This document shows positions 10,486 through 21,807 of a stretch of 64,000 nucleotides of DNA, one piece after another. Under the pieces are notes generated by a model. It was not told the DNA's origin, made no database searches, and saw only the letters and a list, made by a program, of their open reading frames with translations. The stretch's first letter is position 1. Each line of letters starts with the position of its first letter. The position numbers and the translations under genes are program-made. Origin of the DNA: Eutreptiella sp. 'Long Island Sound 2002' (lineage: Eukaryota > Euglenozoa > Euglenophyceae > Eutreptiales > Eutreptiaceae); NCBI GenBank assembly GCA_964036045.1, contig OZ038387.1, positions 20,661,348-20,725,347 on the forward strand. The letters are read 5' to 3'.

Positions 10486-11410
10486 TCAGAGCAGGGCCGC
10501 AGGGCCTGCAGGCCTGACAAGTGCTTCAGTGCAAGCAGGAGGCCCCGGTACCAGACGATTCAAAGTGTGAGAAGTGACCGAAAAAGTCACACCATTTGAT
10601 GGTTGCCAAGCAGTATGAACCTGAAATACACAGATCCGGGGCCGAGTGGTAAACCCCAGAAATCCAGTACTGTTGCGCTTTTTGCCCCTTCCTTTCGTCA
10701 CAACCCTGGTGGAAGCTGGGTGGTTGGGAGCACAGGGGGGTAGTCCAGTTCAGTTCTGGACCCCCAACACCTGTGGCAGTGTGAGCCAAGGGGTCCGGAA
10801 AGGGAGTAACGGGTCCGGAAGCGGGGTCGGGGGTCAAAATTTTTTTGTGTGTTGGAAGCATGTTTCAATTTCCCGTTTAGTTCGGAGCATGCACAAAAGA
10901 TCTCTGAATTCTACGAATTGCATGTTTGGCGGGGGATGACACAGGGGGGAGGGTAGGGGGGTTCCCCCCCAATTTGGCGGTGTCCCGTCCCACCTCGCAC
11001 CGGCAGTTCCGACCTGTATCTGTGACTGCTGAGGCAAAGCTAAAGTTAATTGCTGAACTTTAGTTTTGCCTGAGCCCCCCTCCCCCAGTCTTGGCATGTG
11101 ACAGACCTCGTCACATAATACAATCCCCTACACCAGACACTGCACTCGACTAGTACAAATTAACAAACAACAGCAATTGAATGGGAAAACCCCCATGCGT
11201 AAAAACATGAAAAAGGAAAAGAGCAAAGGAAAATAGCGTTATATGAGCCCAGCGCCACTAGATGGAAAGGGCAGCCCGTAGTGCCCCCGGACCGCCAATA
11301 ATAAGCCTGTACATGCATATATATGGCGGTCCCATATGCAGCCGAAAAATTGAGTGGGGACGGGGACCTTTAAGGGAAGAGCGGGACATGAAGCCTCATG
11401 TCCGTGCGGC
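10486..11410. other. No gene recognised
   Basis: Includes C/G runs near 10936-10970 and 11075-11090. No coding or RNA feature is supported. Confidence 0.4.
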
Positions 11411-12277
11411 TCACCGCCATACTGCGGTGCGGCCGGTCATCACTATCATCATCACTGCCACACCGGGCATCCCCATGAGTAGCAGCATCAGGGGGCAAAT
11501 GTCGGCGAGAACGGTGGGAACGACGGGAACGGAGGGACCGAGATAAGGACAGTCCTTCACGAACGTGGTAAGGTCCGCCAGCCCATCAAAGAAGTGCGAT
11601 GTGGTGGCCCGGGCTCCCAGCCTCTCGACCACTTGGCAGCACATCTCCGGCTTCTTATACTTGCCATGTACTTGCCATGTACATTCACCCGGGGCCAACT
11701 GATTGCGCTTTGCATGCTCCCATGGTCCAGCAGTATGAAACGCCGGCCCCAACACATGGGCGGTGATGATGGCCTCGTCTTGCAATGGATTTGGACCGCC
11801 GTGCTGAGTGTCACAATGTGGCACAAACCAAAGGTCTGCAGCAATTAGCTCTAATACCGTCGGAGGGCCCTGTCCCCACAGATAGCTGCTGAAGGCATTT
11901 GCCGTTTGAATGTGGACCACCGCAAGGAGGTGGTTGAGGCCCAACTGCCCCCCTCTACCCCCCCAACCCCTAGAAGCATACCTATCTCGGGGACACACAA
12001 GGAATGATTTTGGTGGCCACCAAGCTTTTCCAAATTGTTCCTTGTATTTTCTCCAGATCAAAGGGAGGCAACGGATGCGCAAATGAGGCGGTATGGCCGC
12101 CATCTCCGCCGCTACGGCCAGCACCACCACCGGAGCCTCCACCAGCACCAGAACCACCACGCTCCCCTTGAGCACAGTTAGTAGGGTTGTGGTGCTAGAC
12201 CTTTGGGTCGTTTGCAAGATTGGTTCTAACGTTGATGAGACTTTTGCTTGAAATAGAGCGCTTTTCGTGATAAACAT
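11411..12277 (-). CDS. Hypothetical open frame, 288 codons, hydrophobic C-terminus
   Basis: An uninterrupted minus frame. The N-terminal third is Val/Thr-rich. The middle contains WRKYKEQFGKAWWPPKSF and PHCDTQHGGPNPLQDEAI, with FFDGLADLTTFVKDCPYLG later. The last 40 residues are hydrophobic and Met-rich (DICPLMLLLMGMPGVAVMM), consistent with a membrane segment or an artefact. I recognise no family. It lies directly downstream of the decayed helicase on the same strand without an obvious link. Confidence 0.28.
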   Translation of the reverse strand: MFITKSALFQAKVSSTLEPILQTTQRSSTTTLLTVLKGSVVVLVLVEAPVVVLAVAAEMAAIPPHLRIRCLPLIWRKYKEQFGKAWWPPKSFLVCPRDRYASRGWGGRGGQLGLNHLLAVVHIQTANAFSSYLWGQGPPTVLELIAADLWFVPHCDTQHGGPNPLQDEAIITAHVLGPAFHTAGPWEHAKRNQLAPGECTWQVHGKYKKPEMCCQVVERLGARATTSHFFDGLADLTTFVKDCPYLGPSVPVVPTVLADICPLMLLLMGMPGVAVMMIVMTGRTAVWR

Positions 12278-12551
12278 CAGTCTTTGAAGGCGGGCAAGGA
12301 TCTACAATACGCATGAGCTGCATGTTGCAGCACCTGCTTGTTGTAGCATACGTGCCAAACTGCCACACCACAGTGGAGACCGGAGACCAGCTTGTACACT
12401 TTGTTTGACAGCGAAATAGGCTTGTAATTCATAGGCAAGAGGGGGTCCCCCTGCTTGAACGGCAGGCAAATATGCAGATCTAGCTATTGGTGCGGCAAGG
12501 GTTATTCCACAAGCCATTGAACGACAAGAAAGAGAAATTCTTCAACGGCTT

Positions 12552-12635
12552 CCGGGGCCATGGAAGACATACGCGTTGGACCCGTCCTTTCTGCCGGGGC
12601 CATGGAAGACATACGCGTTGGACCCGTCCTTTCTG
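12552..12635 (-). repeat. Perfect 42-bp tandem duplication
   Basis: Two identical 42-bp units (12552-12593 and 12594-12635) at the 3' end of the eIF4A-like fragment. Identity between units implies a recent event. In the helicase frame it duplicates a 14-residue segment around GSNAYVFHGPG. Confidence 0.9.
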
Positions 12636-12661
12636 CCTACCTTGGTGGGCTCTGCTGCCTT

Positions 12662-12892
12662 AAGATGATCAAAAACTATTACTATAGAGGATTGATGATA
12701 GCAAACAAGGTTTGCTAGCAGGTCTGGAATTGCTATTTGACAAAAGAGCTGAATATCTAGGAGCGCGGGGAGACTACACTTCGCCACAAAGTTGATGACA
12801 GTGATCTGCTCGGCGGGACACTCGGCATGAACCACACGGTGCACATAGTTCTCACAATTGTTGGGCAAGTCATATTTCATCACAACTCTCAC
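12662..12892 (-). pseudogene. eIF4A-like DEAD-box helicase, C-terminal RecA-domain remnant
   Basis: The minus frame opens with MKYDLPNNCENYVHRVVHA and continues with a strand-like INFVAKCSL and a DIQLFCQIAIPDLLANLV tail. Family knowledge: eIF4A ends with a YDLP-x-N-R-ENYIHRIGR block (motif VI), then AINFV and a DIE-x-F tail near P-x-N-V-A-D-L. The order matches, but the motif VI arginines needed for ATP hydrolysis are lost (HRVVHAE instead of HRIGRGG). The N-terminal pieces lie at 15100-16113 on the same strand, separated by a gag-like ORF and a transposase tail. This is a broken, non-functional copy. Confidence 0.7.
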
Positions 12893-12979
12893 ATTTAGCC
12901 CTTGCTTGCGGAGGCCTCTAGTGAAATGGCGGGTGGTGATGAGCAGCCGCCGCCGTTCATGAACTGTTGCATTTGAATT

Positions 12980-14597
12980 TCAAGCTCGTGACGCATGCCT
13001 GCGTGCAAGCAACAACCAACCAGTCCCGGCTGCGAGTTGATGCACCAGGTTAGCCACTCCACTTTGTGTCGCACTTGTGCAAACATCCCTCTTGCCCTTA
13101 AACATAGCACAACCAAAACGGCACCTCAACACATTCATCTGGCGGGCATTGTGCAAGGCATGCCGGTCCACTGCTTTCGGGTGCCATCCTCCAGTTTGCG
13201 GCATACAGTAGCCTCGTATGAGCTGCCGATCTCTCGCTCTGCTTCCTCCAGAAAGGCCCCCAGCGCGTTTCTGACTCGCACTACCTGCTTGTCGCACTCT
13301 CCTGTCCCATTGTCGGCCAGCGACCCCCCCCCCCCCCGGGACTTGGGGGTCCGCTGGGCCGCCTCGGCGGTATCCGAACTCGGCACTTTGGAACGCCCAG
13401 TGGCGGTTACCACAGAATTTGCACGGTCGGGAAGGCGGGTTGGTGCAGTCCTGCCAAGTTCCTTTATTGGTGCAAAAATGCTTGCGTCCGTTGATCCACC
13501 GGAACTCAAAATCCTCCGGGCGTCCTCTCTTGGGATTCAGCGTCCCATCTCGGGCCCCACCATCCCGTGACTTGCTTTTCCGGTCCCTGTCGGATGAGCT
13601 GTCGGTGTCGGAGGAGGAGTCACTCGACGAGTTAGAACTTGTGGTGTCCGAGGAGGCGCTTGACGAACTGGATTCATCCGACGAGTCTGTGTCCGCCCGC
13701 TTGGCCTTTTTTCGACTCTCCTGCTTCCGGCGCTTTTGCTCCTTCTTGGCTTGCTTTTTCGCCTTGGCCTTTGCCTTTTTCTTCTTTTCGCACTCTTGTT
13801 GCTTCCCCTTCTTGGCTTCGTCCTTCAGGAGGTGCCTGCCGTCCTTGTCCAGCTCCATGATGACGTCCCAGATCTCCTGCGCGATCACACCCATGGGCAC
13901 CTCTTCTGCGCTGTTTTTTGCCATGGTTTCCACCATTTTGGACAGCCTACGTACCCACTTCGGGGCCCCCTTTCGTTTCCGGATTCGGCGCAGATTGTCC
14001 CTGTTCAGACCCAGAGGGTCTTCCTGCACGGAAAGCAGCTCCATACCGGCCGTTGTTCCATCCTCATCCATCGGCACATTCGTCCTGCCCCGGCTCCTTC
14101 GTTTCCGCCTGCTCCTATGACTTGCTTCTCTGGCGTCGTGCTACTAGCGTCCACGATCTCGGCGGTCCCTGCCTACGTCGCACCGTGGGCGCCTGGACCG
14201 CCTCCTCCGGCGTCGGGGTTCTCCACCTTCTGGCGCTTGCCTGATAGCAGTTTCATATAGGCCACCCTGTACTGGTCCAGCCGCTTGACCCATATCTCAA
14301 GCTTGTCCCTCTCCAGCTCACCAGGCATGAGCACGAGGTCTGGCACCTTCAATAGCGTCCCTGTGTAGAGCTCGTAAGCTGCAAGTTCCACTGCTCCCGG
14401 ACGTCATGCACCGCAAGCACCACCTGTTGGACCGCAGGCTGGATCCAAGCCACCCACCGGTGACTCTGATTGATCCTGTTCCATTCCGAGTTGGCCACGT
14501 CCAGAACGTGCTTCGTGCCTACATGGTCTGACCACTTTTCCCAATGTTCGGTGGAAAATTTGATCGAGGCGTCCAATCCATGCGGCGCACCCTCCAT
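12980..14597 (-). pseudogene. Retroelement gag-like ORF, frameshifted
   Basis: Minus-strand coding from 14597 in three frames. The first (to about 14349) is a helical N-terminal region with FSTEHWEKWSDHVGTKHV. The second (14391-14080) has an in-frame stop at about 14173. The third (14077-12980, 365 codons) runs through an alpha-helical WVRRLSKMVETMAKN segment, a Lys-rich coiled coil, a Ser/Asp-rich tract and then PCKFCGNRHWAFQ. That last motif resembles a retroviral-type zinc knuckle (CX2CX3HX4) with its fourth Cys replaced by Ser. Family inference: a gag-like structural protein of an LTR retroelement. No protease or polymerase follows. It sits between the two halves of the eIF4A-like copy, so it probably inserted there. 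Confidence 0.45.
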
Positions 14598-14777
14598 TTC
14601 GATTATGAAAATTGACTAAGCATGAAAAGAGGTCATATGCATGCCGCATAAATGCACAGACAGCGGCAGTTCTAGGGAACACACTAAACTTCGGGTTCAA
14701 CGGAAACTACAGTTTCATCAATCCATGCGCACATGTGTCGGTGCCTTAGCAATATCATCAATAATATGGTTGGCGGG
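14598..14777. other. Short spacer, nothing recognised
   Basis: Lies between the gag-like ORF and the transposase tail. No motif seen. Confidence 0.4.
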
Positions 14778-14960
14778 CTACTCTGCATGGGCCGCCAATT
14801 CATCCCCACATGTGTGGGTGCTCAAACAATCACGGCAATAATGTAGATGACAAGCATCGCACTCAAAAAGAGATGATTTCTCCGTGCAACAAAGTGCACA
14901 CACCTCACCATCATCCCCTTCATCATCGACCTGAATCTCTTCTTGTGCATCGGCCCACAC
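14778..14960 (-). pseudogene. PIF/Harbinger transposase C-terminal cysteine-rich tail, diverged copy
   Basis: The minus frame reads an acidic DDEGDDGEVCALCCTEKSS followed by CDAC-x4-C-x2-C-x4-HTC. This aligns residue by residue with the tail of the DDE_Tnp4 transposase fragments at 45303-45743 and 52443-53069 (EDEADVCALCCQKRS, CGEC-x4-C-x2-C-x4-HTC). It therefore derives from the same transposon family. The cysteine spacing suggests a small zinc-binding treble-clef or cross-brace module. The catalytic part is absent here. Confidence 0.65.
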
Positions 14961-14963
14961 AAC

Positions 14964-14993
<30 letters not shown>
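14958..14993 (+). repeat. (AAC)n trinucleotide repeat
   Basis: About 12 AAC/ACA units with one interrupting GAC. Confidence 0.9.
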
Positions 14994-14994
<1 letters not shown>

Positions 14995-15099
14995 TGTCAC
15001 AATCCCCCATCGCAAAGGGATTGCATAGAACAAAACAACACCACCATATAATACATACCATACCTTCAGGGAGATTTCCTCCACAGTTCGGTACCATTG

Positions 15100-16113
15100 C
15101 CGTTGTACCCATGGGACCTTCAAAGCGATGTACACCAGTGAAACGGGCGCTGGGTCCGACAATATCGTGGTCCACTTGCTCATGTCGCCCCACACAGACC
15201 GCTACCTCATGCCGGGGCTGGGCTGCAAGGGTGTGATCTTCAAAGAGCAACAAACGACAGTTGTATAGCACCTCGTCTTGCACGATTTGGCGCTCAAAGC
15301 ATAGACAGTTTGATGGAACAACTTAGTGTAGTAGTTCAACTCAAGAGTATCACGGACTAGCTGCGGCTGCTTGGTCAAGCCAGACCGATAAATCTCCGCG
15401 CCGCACGCCGTGTCACGTGCTCCCCCATAGAAGTGCCACATCGCTGTGGCGGGCATCCTCTCCATCAGCCGCATCACCCGGATCACGGGTCGGCACAGCC
15501 GTGCATTGCTGGCAAGGGGGGCGGCCCGTTAAAATTCTAGACCCCAACCGGGTGCGAAAACTTTTGGCGGTTTGGAGGGGGGGGGGTCTAGAATTCGAAC
15601 AGACCACCCCCCTTGATTGCTGGCCATCCGCAGAGTGGCGGTGTCCAAGCTGTACTCCGTCGTCACGGGAGCAGCAAGAAGGGCCTCTTGATACCCCAAG
15701 GCCAACATGTCCGCCACCTCATTAATCACCAGGTACCGGACGCGGTCCATGTTCCCATTTGAGAGCTAGCAACCGGTGTTGGGCAGCACAAGGAGTTGGG
15801 CAGATTCATTGCTGTGCAAACGGCGGTAGCTGCAGGCTTGGGTTCCGCCTCCTAGTGGAAGTGAGTAGTTGGTGGTGGGCACACCAGGTGTGGTGCTGGA
15901 CCTTGTGGGGTGCCTAATGTGGTGTATGTATGTGGTGTTGGATGTGCATAACAATTGGATTGAGCCATTCAAGCAAGCCGATCGCATACACTGTAGTTTT
16001 GCCGGTGCCCGATGGTGCGGCCACAAGTGTGTTCCGCAAGGCGGCGATGGGCTTGATGGCGTGCTTTTGCAGCCGCGATGGCTTATCAAGCCCGTGCTTG
16101 CGAATGTCACGCA
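15100..16113 (-). pseudogene. eIF4A-like DEAD-box helicase, N-terminal and central remnants
   Basis: Reading the minus strand from 16113: a Q-motif block (HGLDKPSRLQKHAIKPI) is followed by APSGTGKTTVYAIGLL, which is an intact Walker A (codons 15995-16012). Then come a motif Ia-like QLLVLPNTG at about 15800, a motif II region YLVINEVADMLALGY from 15750 where DEAD has become NEVA, a block with GLTKQPQLVRDTLELNYYTK at about 15400, and a GDMSKWTTILSDP block at about 15190 matching the eIF4A MHGDM motif. Stops, frame changes, a large deletion between Ia and II, and a hairpin insertion break it. Family eIF4A/DDX2 by motif order; decayed beyond function. Confidence 0.7.
15533..15595. repeat. Short hairpin insertion with 13-bp inverted ends
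   Basis: AATTCTAGACCCC at 15533-15545 is the exact reverse complement of GGGGTCTAGAATT at 15583-15595. It lies within the helicase remnant, next to the point where its frame breaks, so it looks like a small inserted inverted-repeat sequence. Confidence 0.7.
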
Positions 16114-18170
16114 GCAGCCCCCCCCCCCCCCCCCCTGAAGGCCCAAGGCGTCAAAGCTCTCCAAGGCTTTGCCACAGCTGCCACGCCCCGCAACGTATTG
16201 CCCACGCCAATTGACATTCGGCACCACCTATGGCTCGACTAGTAGATTGGCGTCAGCCGGCAGGAGGCCCTGTCGGGTAGCAAGCAGCTTGCTCCAGCAC
16301 GGGGCACCACTAGGCAACGCCGGTAGGGTGGGGGCCGTGCCATCGCTCAAGTGCAACAGGAAAGGGGATTGTTCCAGCATCACTTGCTCCCCTAGTGCAA
16401 GGCAGTCGCGGCTGATGCAGGTGAACCGAGCAGGTCTGCGAGCTCACATAGAAGCACCACGGCACGTTGCTAAATGTTGTGGGGCAGCTTGGACCCGGAA
16501 GACCCTCTGAGGTCCATTAAAGGAGCAAGAGGGACGGATCTGCAACAATGTTGGACATTGGGATCATCAACGGATGATCCTTTGCGGTGACAATTTTCTT
16601 GTACCATGACTCACAGCGCATCACAGAGGCAGCAGGGGTGGATATAGGGGGGGGAGGGGGGTTCCCAACAAGGCCCCCCACCCCACCCCACCCCACCCAT
16701 TCCCCAATGACGAATGACGAAATTACGAAATGCGGCCTGACCAAAATGGGTCACGGAAGGGGTCCAAAGGGTGGTCCCAAGAAATCCACCATATATACCT
16801 TAAAGTGATCCCCATGATGCACTGATCATTTTGTGGCAACTCTCATGGGGAAATCCGTTTTCAAATGTTTTTCGTCCAGGATGCTTTGCGGCCCAACCTC
16901 CAAGCCATCAGCGGTCCTCAAACTGCCCTTTTATCAAGAGGTCCCATGGCCATTTCGTAATCATAGGCCCCTTAAGAGCCCCTCACCCCCACCTCCTCCC
17001 CATAAAATGCACCAACATTGTATCCACCCCTGAGAGGCAGAGCAGCAAAGCTAAGCACACCAGAAGTCCGCCACTCTCAAGACGCTCTTCTTCTATAATA
17101 CAAGGGCAATGTAGTACACATCGCTAATTTGGTCCTACTTTGGCGGCATGAGATCGTTTTGGCGAAGAGCTTAGCAACTCACCCATACTCACCCATGTAA
17201 AATTCAACACCAGAGCATGGGCACATGCACAATAAGACGGCTACAAGCCAAAAAGTTAGGCAAACACATATTGCAATATCAACGAGTCATTGCCCACTTA
17301 TTGTGCTTATTGTGCTCATTACCACGTGAAGACGGCGTGGGAGGCCCTGGACAAATTCATCAACCCTTGGGTAATAAGTGAATGATGGACCTTATCATCA
17401 CGGCCTCTCAAACAATTGCCCCTACGCCGCTGCTGGTGAAAGCGTCTGGTTTGCGCATCGCATCGACACTTTTTCTCCGTTCCTTTTGTAGTGGTTTGCG
17501 CCGTCGCAACACAGTGACCAGCTGTGTTGCCAAGCACCAAAAAGAGAGGGTTTTGGAGAGTTCTACAGATTGAGAGGTGTGGAGAGGGGGTTCCGGGAGG
17601 GGAAGAGAGGGTTGAGAGGGGCTATGAAATGGACGGGAGGGGGTGCAAGAAGGTTGTGTGTGTGTGTGTCGGACAGGAGCAAGAACGCCATTGCACAATT
17701 GAGTGTAATTTTTTTCATCAAATGGGCCAAACGTGACAGTGCCAGGGCCTCAAGGGCAAGTTCATCATCATAAGTACAGAATGTGGTAGCGCATGGGTTT
17801 GCATATAGGATTTAGCTCGTGATTGGTCCCCCATGGGTTCCCTGAAGGTCACGGTGTCACGGTTGGGTCTCTCAAACAAAGCTATTGGCGGGAGGCATTG
17901 TAGCATAATGTCATTTGGCCCGTCGCCGGTTGGCAGCTGCAGTTTCAATGGCCATCATAGTACGTGGAAAACACCTGAGATTTCTCGTCTAGGATCGTGG
18001 TGGGATGTGCCCGAGTCATGCACACTAGGAACAATGCAGGTGTGTGGACCGGAAAAATTGAAGGAATGGGTGTTGCGTGAGCGTGGTTCGCTGATGGGGC
18101 ACGGCGGCCATTTGAGCACAATAATTACACCAGATTTTCCGCAGGGTTGAAGCACTGTAGACCACTTTGC
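16114..18170. other. Intergenic, no gene recognised
   Basis: Contains C-runs at 16121-16134, G/C-run clusters at 16650-16700, and a TG microsatellite at about 17655-17668. The open frames on each strand have no recognisable domains. Confidence 0.45.
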
Positions 18171-18555
18171 ACTCATGGGTCCATCATTTCTCAAAACTGT
18201 CTTAGCAAAATGTGCTGAAAACTACAAACAACATAGACTGGGGCAAGGCGCAGTTGCTTTTAAACTTGCATGGAAATTTCTTAGACCACTGGATCGTCAT
18301 TTCTTGACATCAATCTTGACACAACCCCTCAATCCGAAGGTCCTGGGCTTTGAATACCTTGTACTCATTGGTCCCTCATTTCTCAAAACTGAGCAGAATC
18401 TTCTGAACACTATGTACAACATAGACTGGGGCAAGCCACAGTTGCTTTCAAAATTGTGTGCAAATTTCTTCAACCAGTTTGGATACTCGTGAGTGTCATT
18501 TCCTGACATCAATCCTGACAAAACCCCTCAATCCGAAGATCTTGGGACTTGGAAC
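18171..18555 (+). repeat. Two tandem units of about 192 bp
   Basis: Units at 18171-18362 and 18363-18555 share ACTCATTGGTCC, CATTTCTCAAAACTG, AACATAGACTGGGGCAAG, GACATCAATC and CCCCTCAATCCGAAG in the same order. Identity is roughly 75-80% by eye, so this is an old duplication. Confidence 0.75.
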
Positions 18556-18722
18556 CCACCAGGATCTGGAATTGTACCAGGATATGCAGTGTACTGGGCT
18601 TGGATATGGAGTACACTTGGATATGGAGGGTACTCGGATATGGTCTACTGGGACATGGAGTGTCCTGGGAAATATACAGCGTACTGTGATATGGAGTATA
18701 TTGGGATGCGACGGGTACTCCG
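18556..18722 (+). repeat. GGATATGGAGTGTACT minisatellite, forward block
   Basis: About nine imperfect units of 16-19 bp built on GGATATGGAGTGTAC. It directly follows the 192-bp repeats. Frames crossing it on either strand encode Tyr/Gly/Trp-rich or His/Pro/Thr-rich repeats and are not called as genes. Confidence 0.8.
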
Positions 18723-19327
18723 GGTGCTGGGATGTTGGGCATGGGCCAGTGCAATCGCACAGCATGTGTATGGTTCATGAACCCCTGAGGCCGTGTCTCC
18801 GCACCCTAGTGTTCACGCGCATTGCATGCTGGTTATGGTGGTAGTTCTTGCCTGCAATTTGGGGATTCATCAACCAACTTCAATGGGTAGGCTACCTGCC
18901 GCAGCAATTACAAGGCATACTGCAAACAAAGGGAGTCGGCTCTTAGGACGAGCATCGCTAAGGACACCTTCCGAGCCATGCACAACTTTTATCACAACGA
19001 CACAAGGACCATGCACCAAACTGCGTCCTTAGCATGCAAACGACCAACGGATGAATGGGACCCCACCTTGTGGGAGGTTTCACACCACCCCCTACCCAAA
19101 CATCTCAAGGTGCATTGGGACCCAACGAATGGGAGATCCAGATGAACTGACAGCAACATCTACAAAGAAACCACAGAGGAACAGTCCTAAGTTGCTTCCC
19201 GTATATTCACCATAGCTCTGCCAAGACCTATACTTAGTCTGAATTTGCCCACTGCCGCAAATGGTTCTTTCACGTTGGCCCATTTGATCGAAAAAAAGAC
19301 TGCATATCCCATTAGACTCCATGTGCT

Positions 19328-19652
19328 AGTGCAGGGTATATCCCGGTACCCTCCATACCTCAGTACCCTCCATACCCCGCTACACTCCATGCTCCGGCAC
19401 ACTCCATCCTAGTATGTCCATGTCCGGGCACAACATCCCAATACACTCCTTATCCCAGTATGCTTCATATCCCGACACATTCCATATCCCAATACACTCC
19501 ATATCCTAGTACACCCCACATCGCAGCTCTCTCCATATCCCGGTACGCTCTACACCCAGCACACTCCATATTCGAGTACAAGTTATATCCCATCACACTT
19601 CATGTCGCAGTTCACTCCATTTTCCAGTGCACTGCATATCCTGGTACACTCC
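19328..19652 (-). repeat. GGATATGGAGTGTACT minisatellite, inverted block
   Basis: The same unit in reverse complement (ACTCCATATCCCAGTAC), about 17 imperfect copies. Together with the flanking forward blocks it forms a large potential fold-back. Confidence 0.8.
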
Positions 19653-19655
19653 GTG

Positions 19656-19832
19656 CCCTTAGGATATGGAGTGTAATTGTAATAGATCATGGAGTGTACT
19701 TGGATATGATGTCGAGTGGATATGGAGTGTGGTGGGAGATGGAGCGTATGTATATATCCTATATCATATCCAATGTCCCGCATGGAATGCGTAAGGATAT
19801 GGAGTGTACCAAGATATGGAGTGTGTTGACCT
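19656..19832 (+). repeat. GGATATGGAGTGTACT minisatellite, second forward block
   Basis: The unit returns to the forward orientation immediately after the inverted block. The turn at 19640-19675 (TACACTCC then GGAGTGTA) is itself palindromic. Confidence 0.75.
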
Positions 19833-21807
19833 ATCCTCCTTGCGTCCAATCACCCCTACCCCCATACACCTTGAGCCCAATAAAGGAGCAAACTCAATGC
19901 AGCACACAATGTATGTGGGCAGGTGCGCCACCGAGAGTTTACAAGTGGCGCGCGCTTCAGTTTTGCAAGCCCCAAAAATTGAAAGCACTGCAATTCGCTT
20001 GTCCAGGCCCAGCCACTGGCAGTCGTGTTAGCACCGGCCAGGCCTGTGCACGGCAGCCAACATCCTGCCAACAGTCCGCCAACTGCGCTGGTGGTGCCTG
20101 AATAGGATGCACTGCAATGGAACCCGGACCTGAAGTGGAGCTGGTTTGAAGGGTTCGTGTCCTACCCAACCCCTCAGACGGGACAAGGCAGTTGCATGAC
20201 CAGGGGAAGAGTTTGGGAAGCTGGTGCATGGCCAGCGTAGGCAATATCGGTGCACGTTCTAGAACGTCTTGGCTGGGAATGTGGCACAGACGAACACAGC
20301 AACTGCCCGTTCCCAGCCAAAGGAGGCCACAGTCCCTTGCCCTCTGCTGTGGTTCTTGGTTGCGTTGTTCAACTCAACAATCGTTTGGGCACCACGGGCA
20401 ACACATGTTTACCGTGCACACCAACCAACCTGGCACCAGAGCAATGCCCTCTGGATATACGCCTGCGAGCACATCGCTATTGCGGCGATAGTGTAAAATA
20501 GTACTGTGTACACTGTGCCCATGGTGGTTCGCTCAGTGTACTTCTGGACCCTGACACCGCAGCATTTGTCTGTATATAAGTGGGGTCAAACTTTCGAAAA
20601 CTCACTAAAATCTTCCCAATTTGCTGGTAGGAAAACAGTGCTGCTCCCCACGGGCGTTGCTTTGGGCGTCAGGAAGGGAGTGAGTAGAAGTTATGGGGAT
20701 CCGGGTGCCCACGTAGCCCCCCTCCCCCCCAAATGACTCTGACTATGAAAACACTACACAATTTGAAATCCAGTGGTGCCTATGGTGGTGTGGAATTGAA
20801 CGATCACAGCTACACACTGAGCCGCTGCAGCCCCTGTACAACGCTCCAGAACATGGCTCACCTCCTTGGGCACGTTTGTTGAAACTTGCCTGGGGTCTTT
20901 ACGCAACAAGCCATACACTTTACGATTCCTCGCATCATCTCACTACTGACGTGATACTCCTTTTCTCGTTGCTGCAACTGTTGTGGGGGGAAGTCCCCGA
21001 GCAGAAACTGAACGAAACATCGGAGTTAGGAGCGTACCAGCCTCTTGAGGTCTCAGGTCTCTCTCACACACCTAAAATAATGCAACTTTCAAGGCCCCAG
21101 GGGTCCCGGTGCGCGTCCGGAGCTACTCGGTGTCGTTCGGCCTTATCATAGATAAATATGCGGAGGTACAACTGGTGAGTTGGGGTCTTAAGGAGTGCAC
21201 GTGTGACCCGTTGCTCCCTGGAAAACCTCACAAGGACAGGGCGGGCGCGGCCTGCTTTTGATTTAGTGCTGGAGGGGGTGCCAGAGAGCTGGTCATTGGC
21301 CCCGTAAGACAGACGGCTAGGGGCCTGGGTGTGGGATGTAAGCAAGCGGGCGCCACGGCACCCGCACGGTGAGGGGGTGGACCGTGCTGCCCTCCCCCGC
21401 TCCCCGTCACTCGCGGGCGGACAGCAAGCACAACAGCTCCTGCACCGCCAGCCCCCCTAATGAGGGATAAAGTTGAGAACCTACTCAGATGCCAAAATAA
21501 TCCGCGCTGGACAGCAGCGGATCAACCACATGGATGATCTGCCACAGTCTTTCCCAGCCAAACAGAGCCGTCCACCACTATACCTATTCACTCAGAGGCA
21601 CTGAAATGAACACCGCGAACGTACACCCTTGTTATCCGTGCACCTGCACACATGCGCACACGCACAAGATGTTGAGAAGACAATGATACGCAGGGAGTGC
21701 ACCAGCGGGCTGAATGGAATAAAGGGGACACAATGACACACAGCAGCACAGGTGCTCATACACTTCAAAGAGAAAGACGAACCAGTGGGTACTCAGCAAA
21801 TTTTTTT
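19833..21807. other. Intergenic, no gene supported
   Basis: Several open frames on both strands but none recognisable. A minus frame at 21064-21345 has a mildly nucleic-acid-binding look (see rejected items). Confidence 0.4.

Noticed and set aside
21064-21345. Minus frame with ARPVLVRFSREQRVTRALLK, resembling LINE ORF1 RNA-binding segments
   Set aside because: The similarity is a single short stretch, with no reverse transcriptase nearby and no coiled coil; too weak to annotate.
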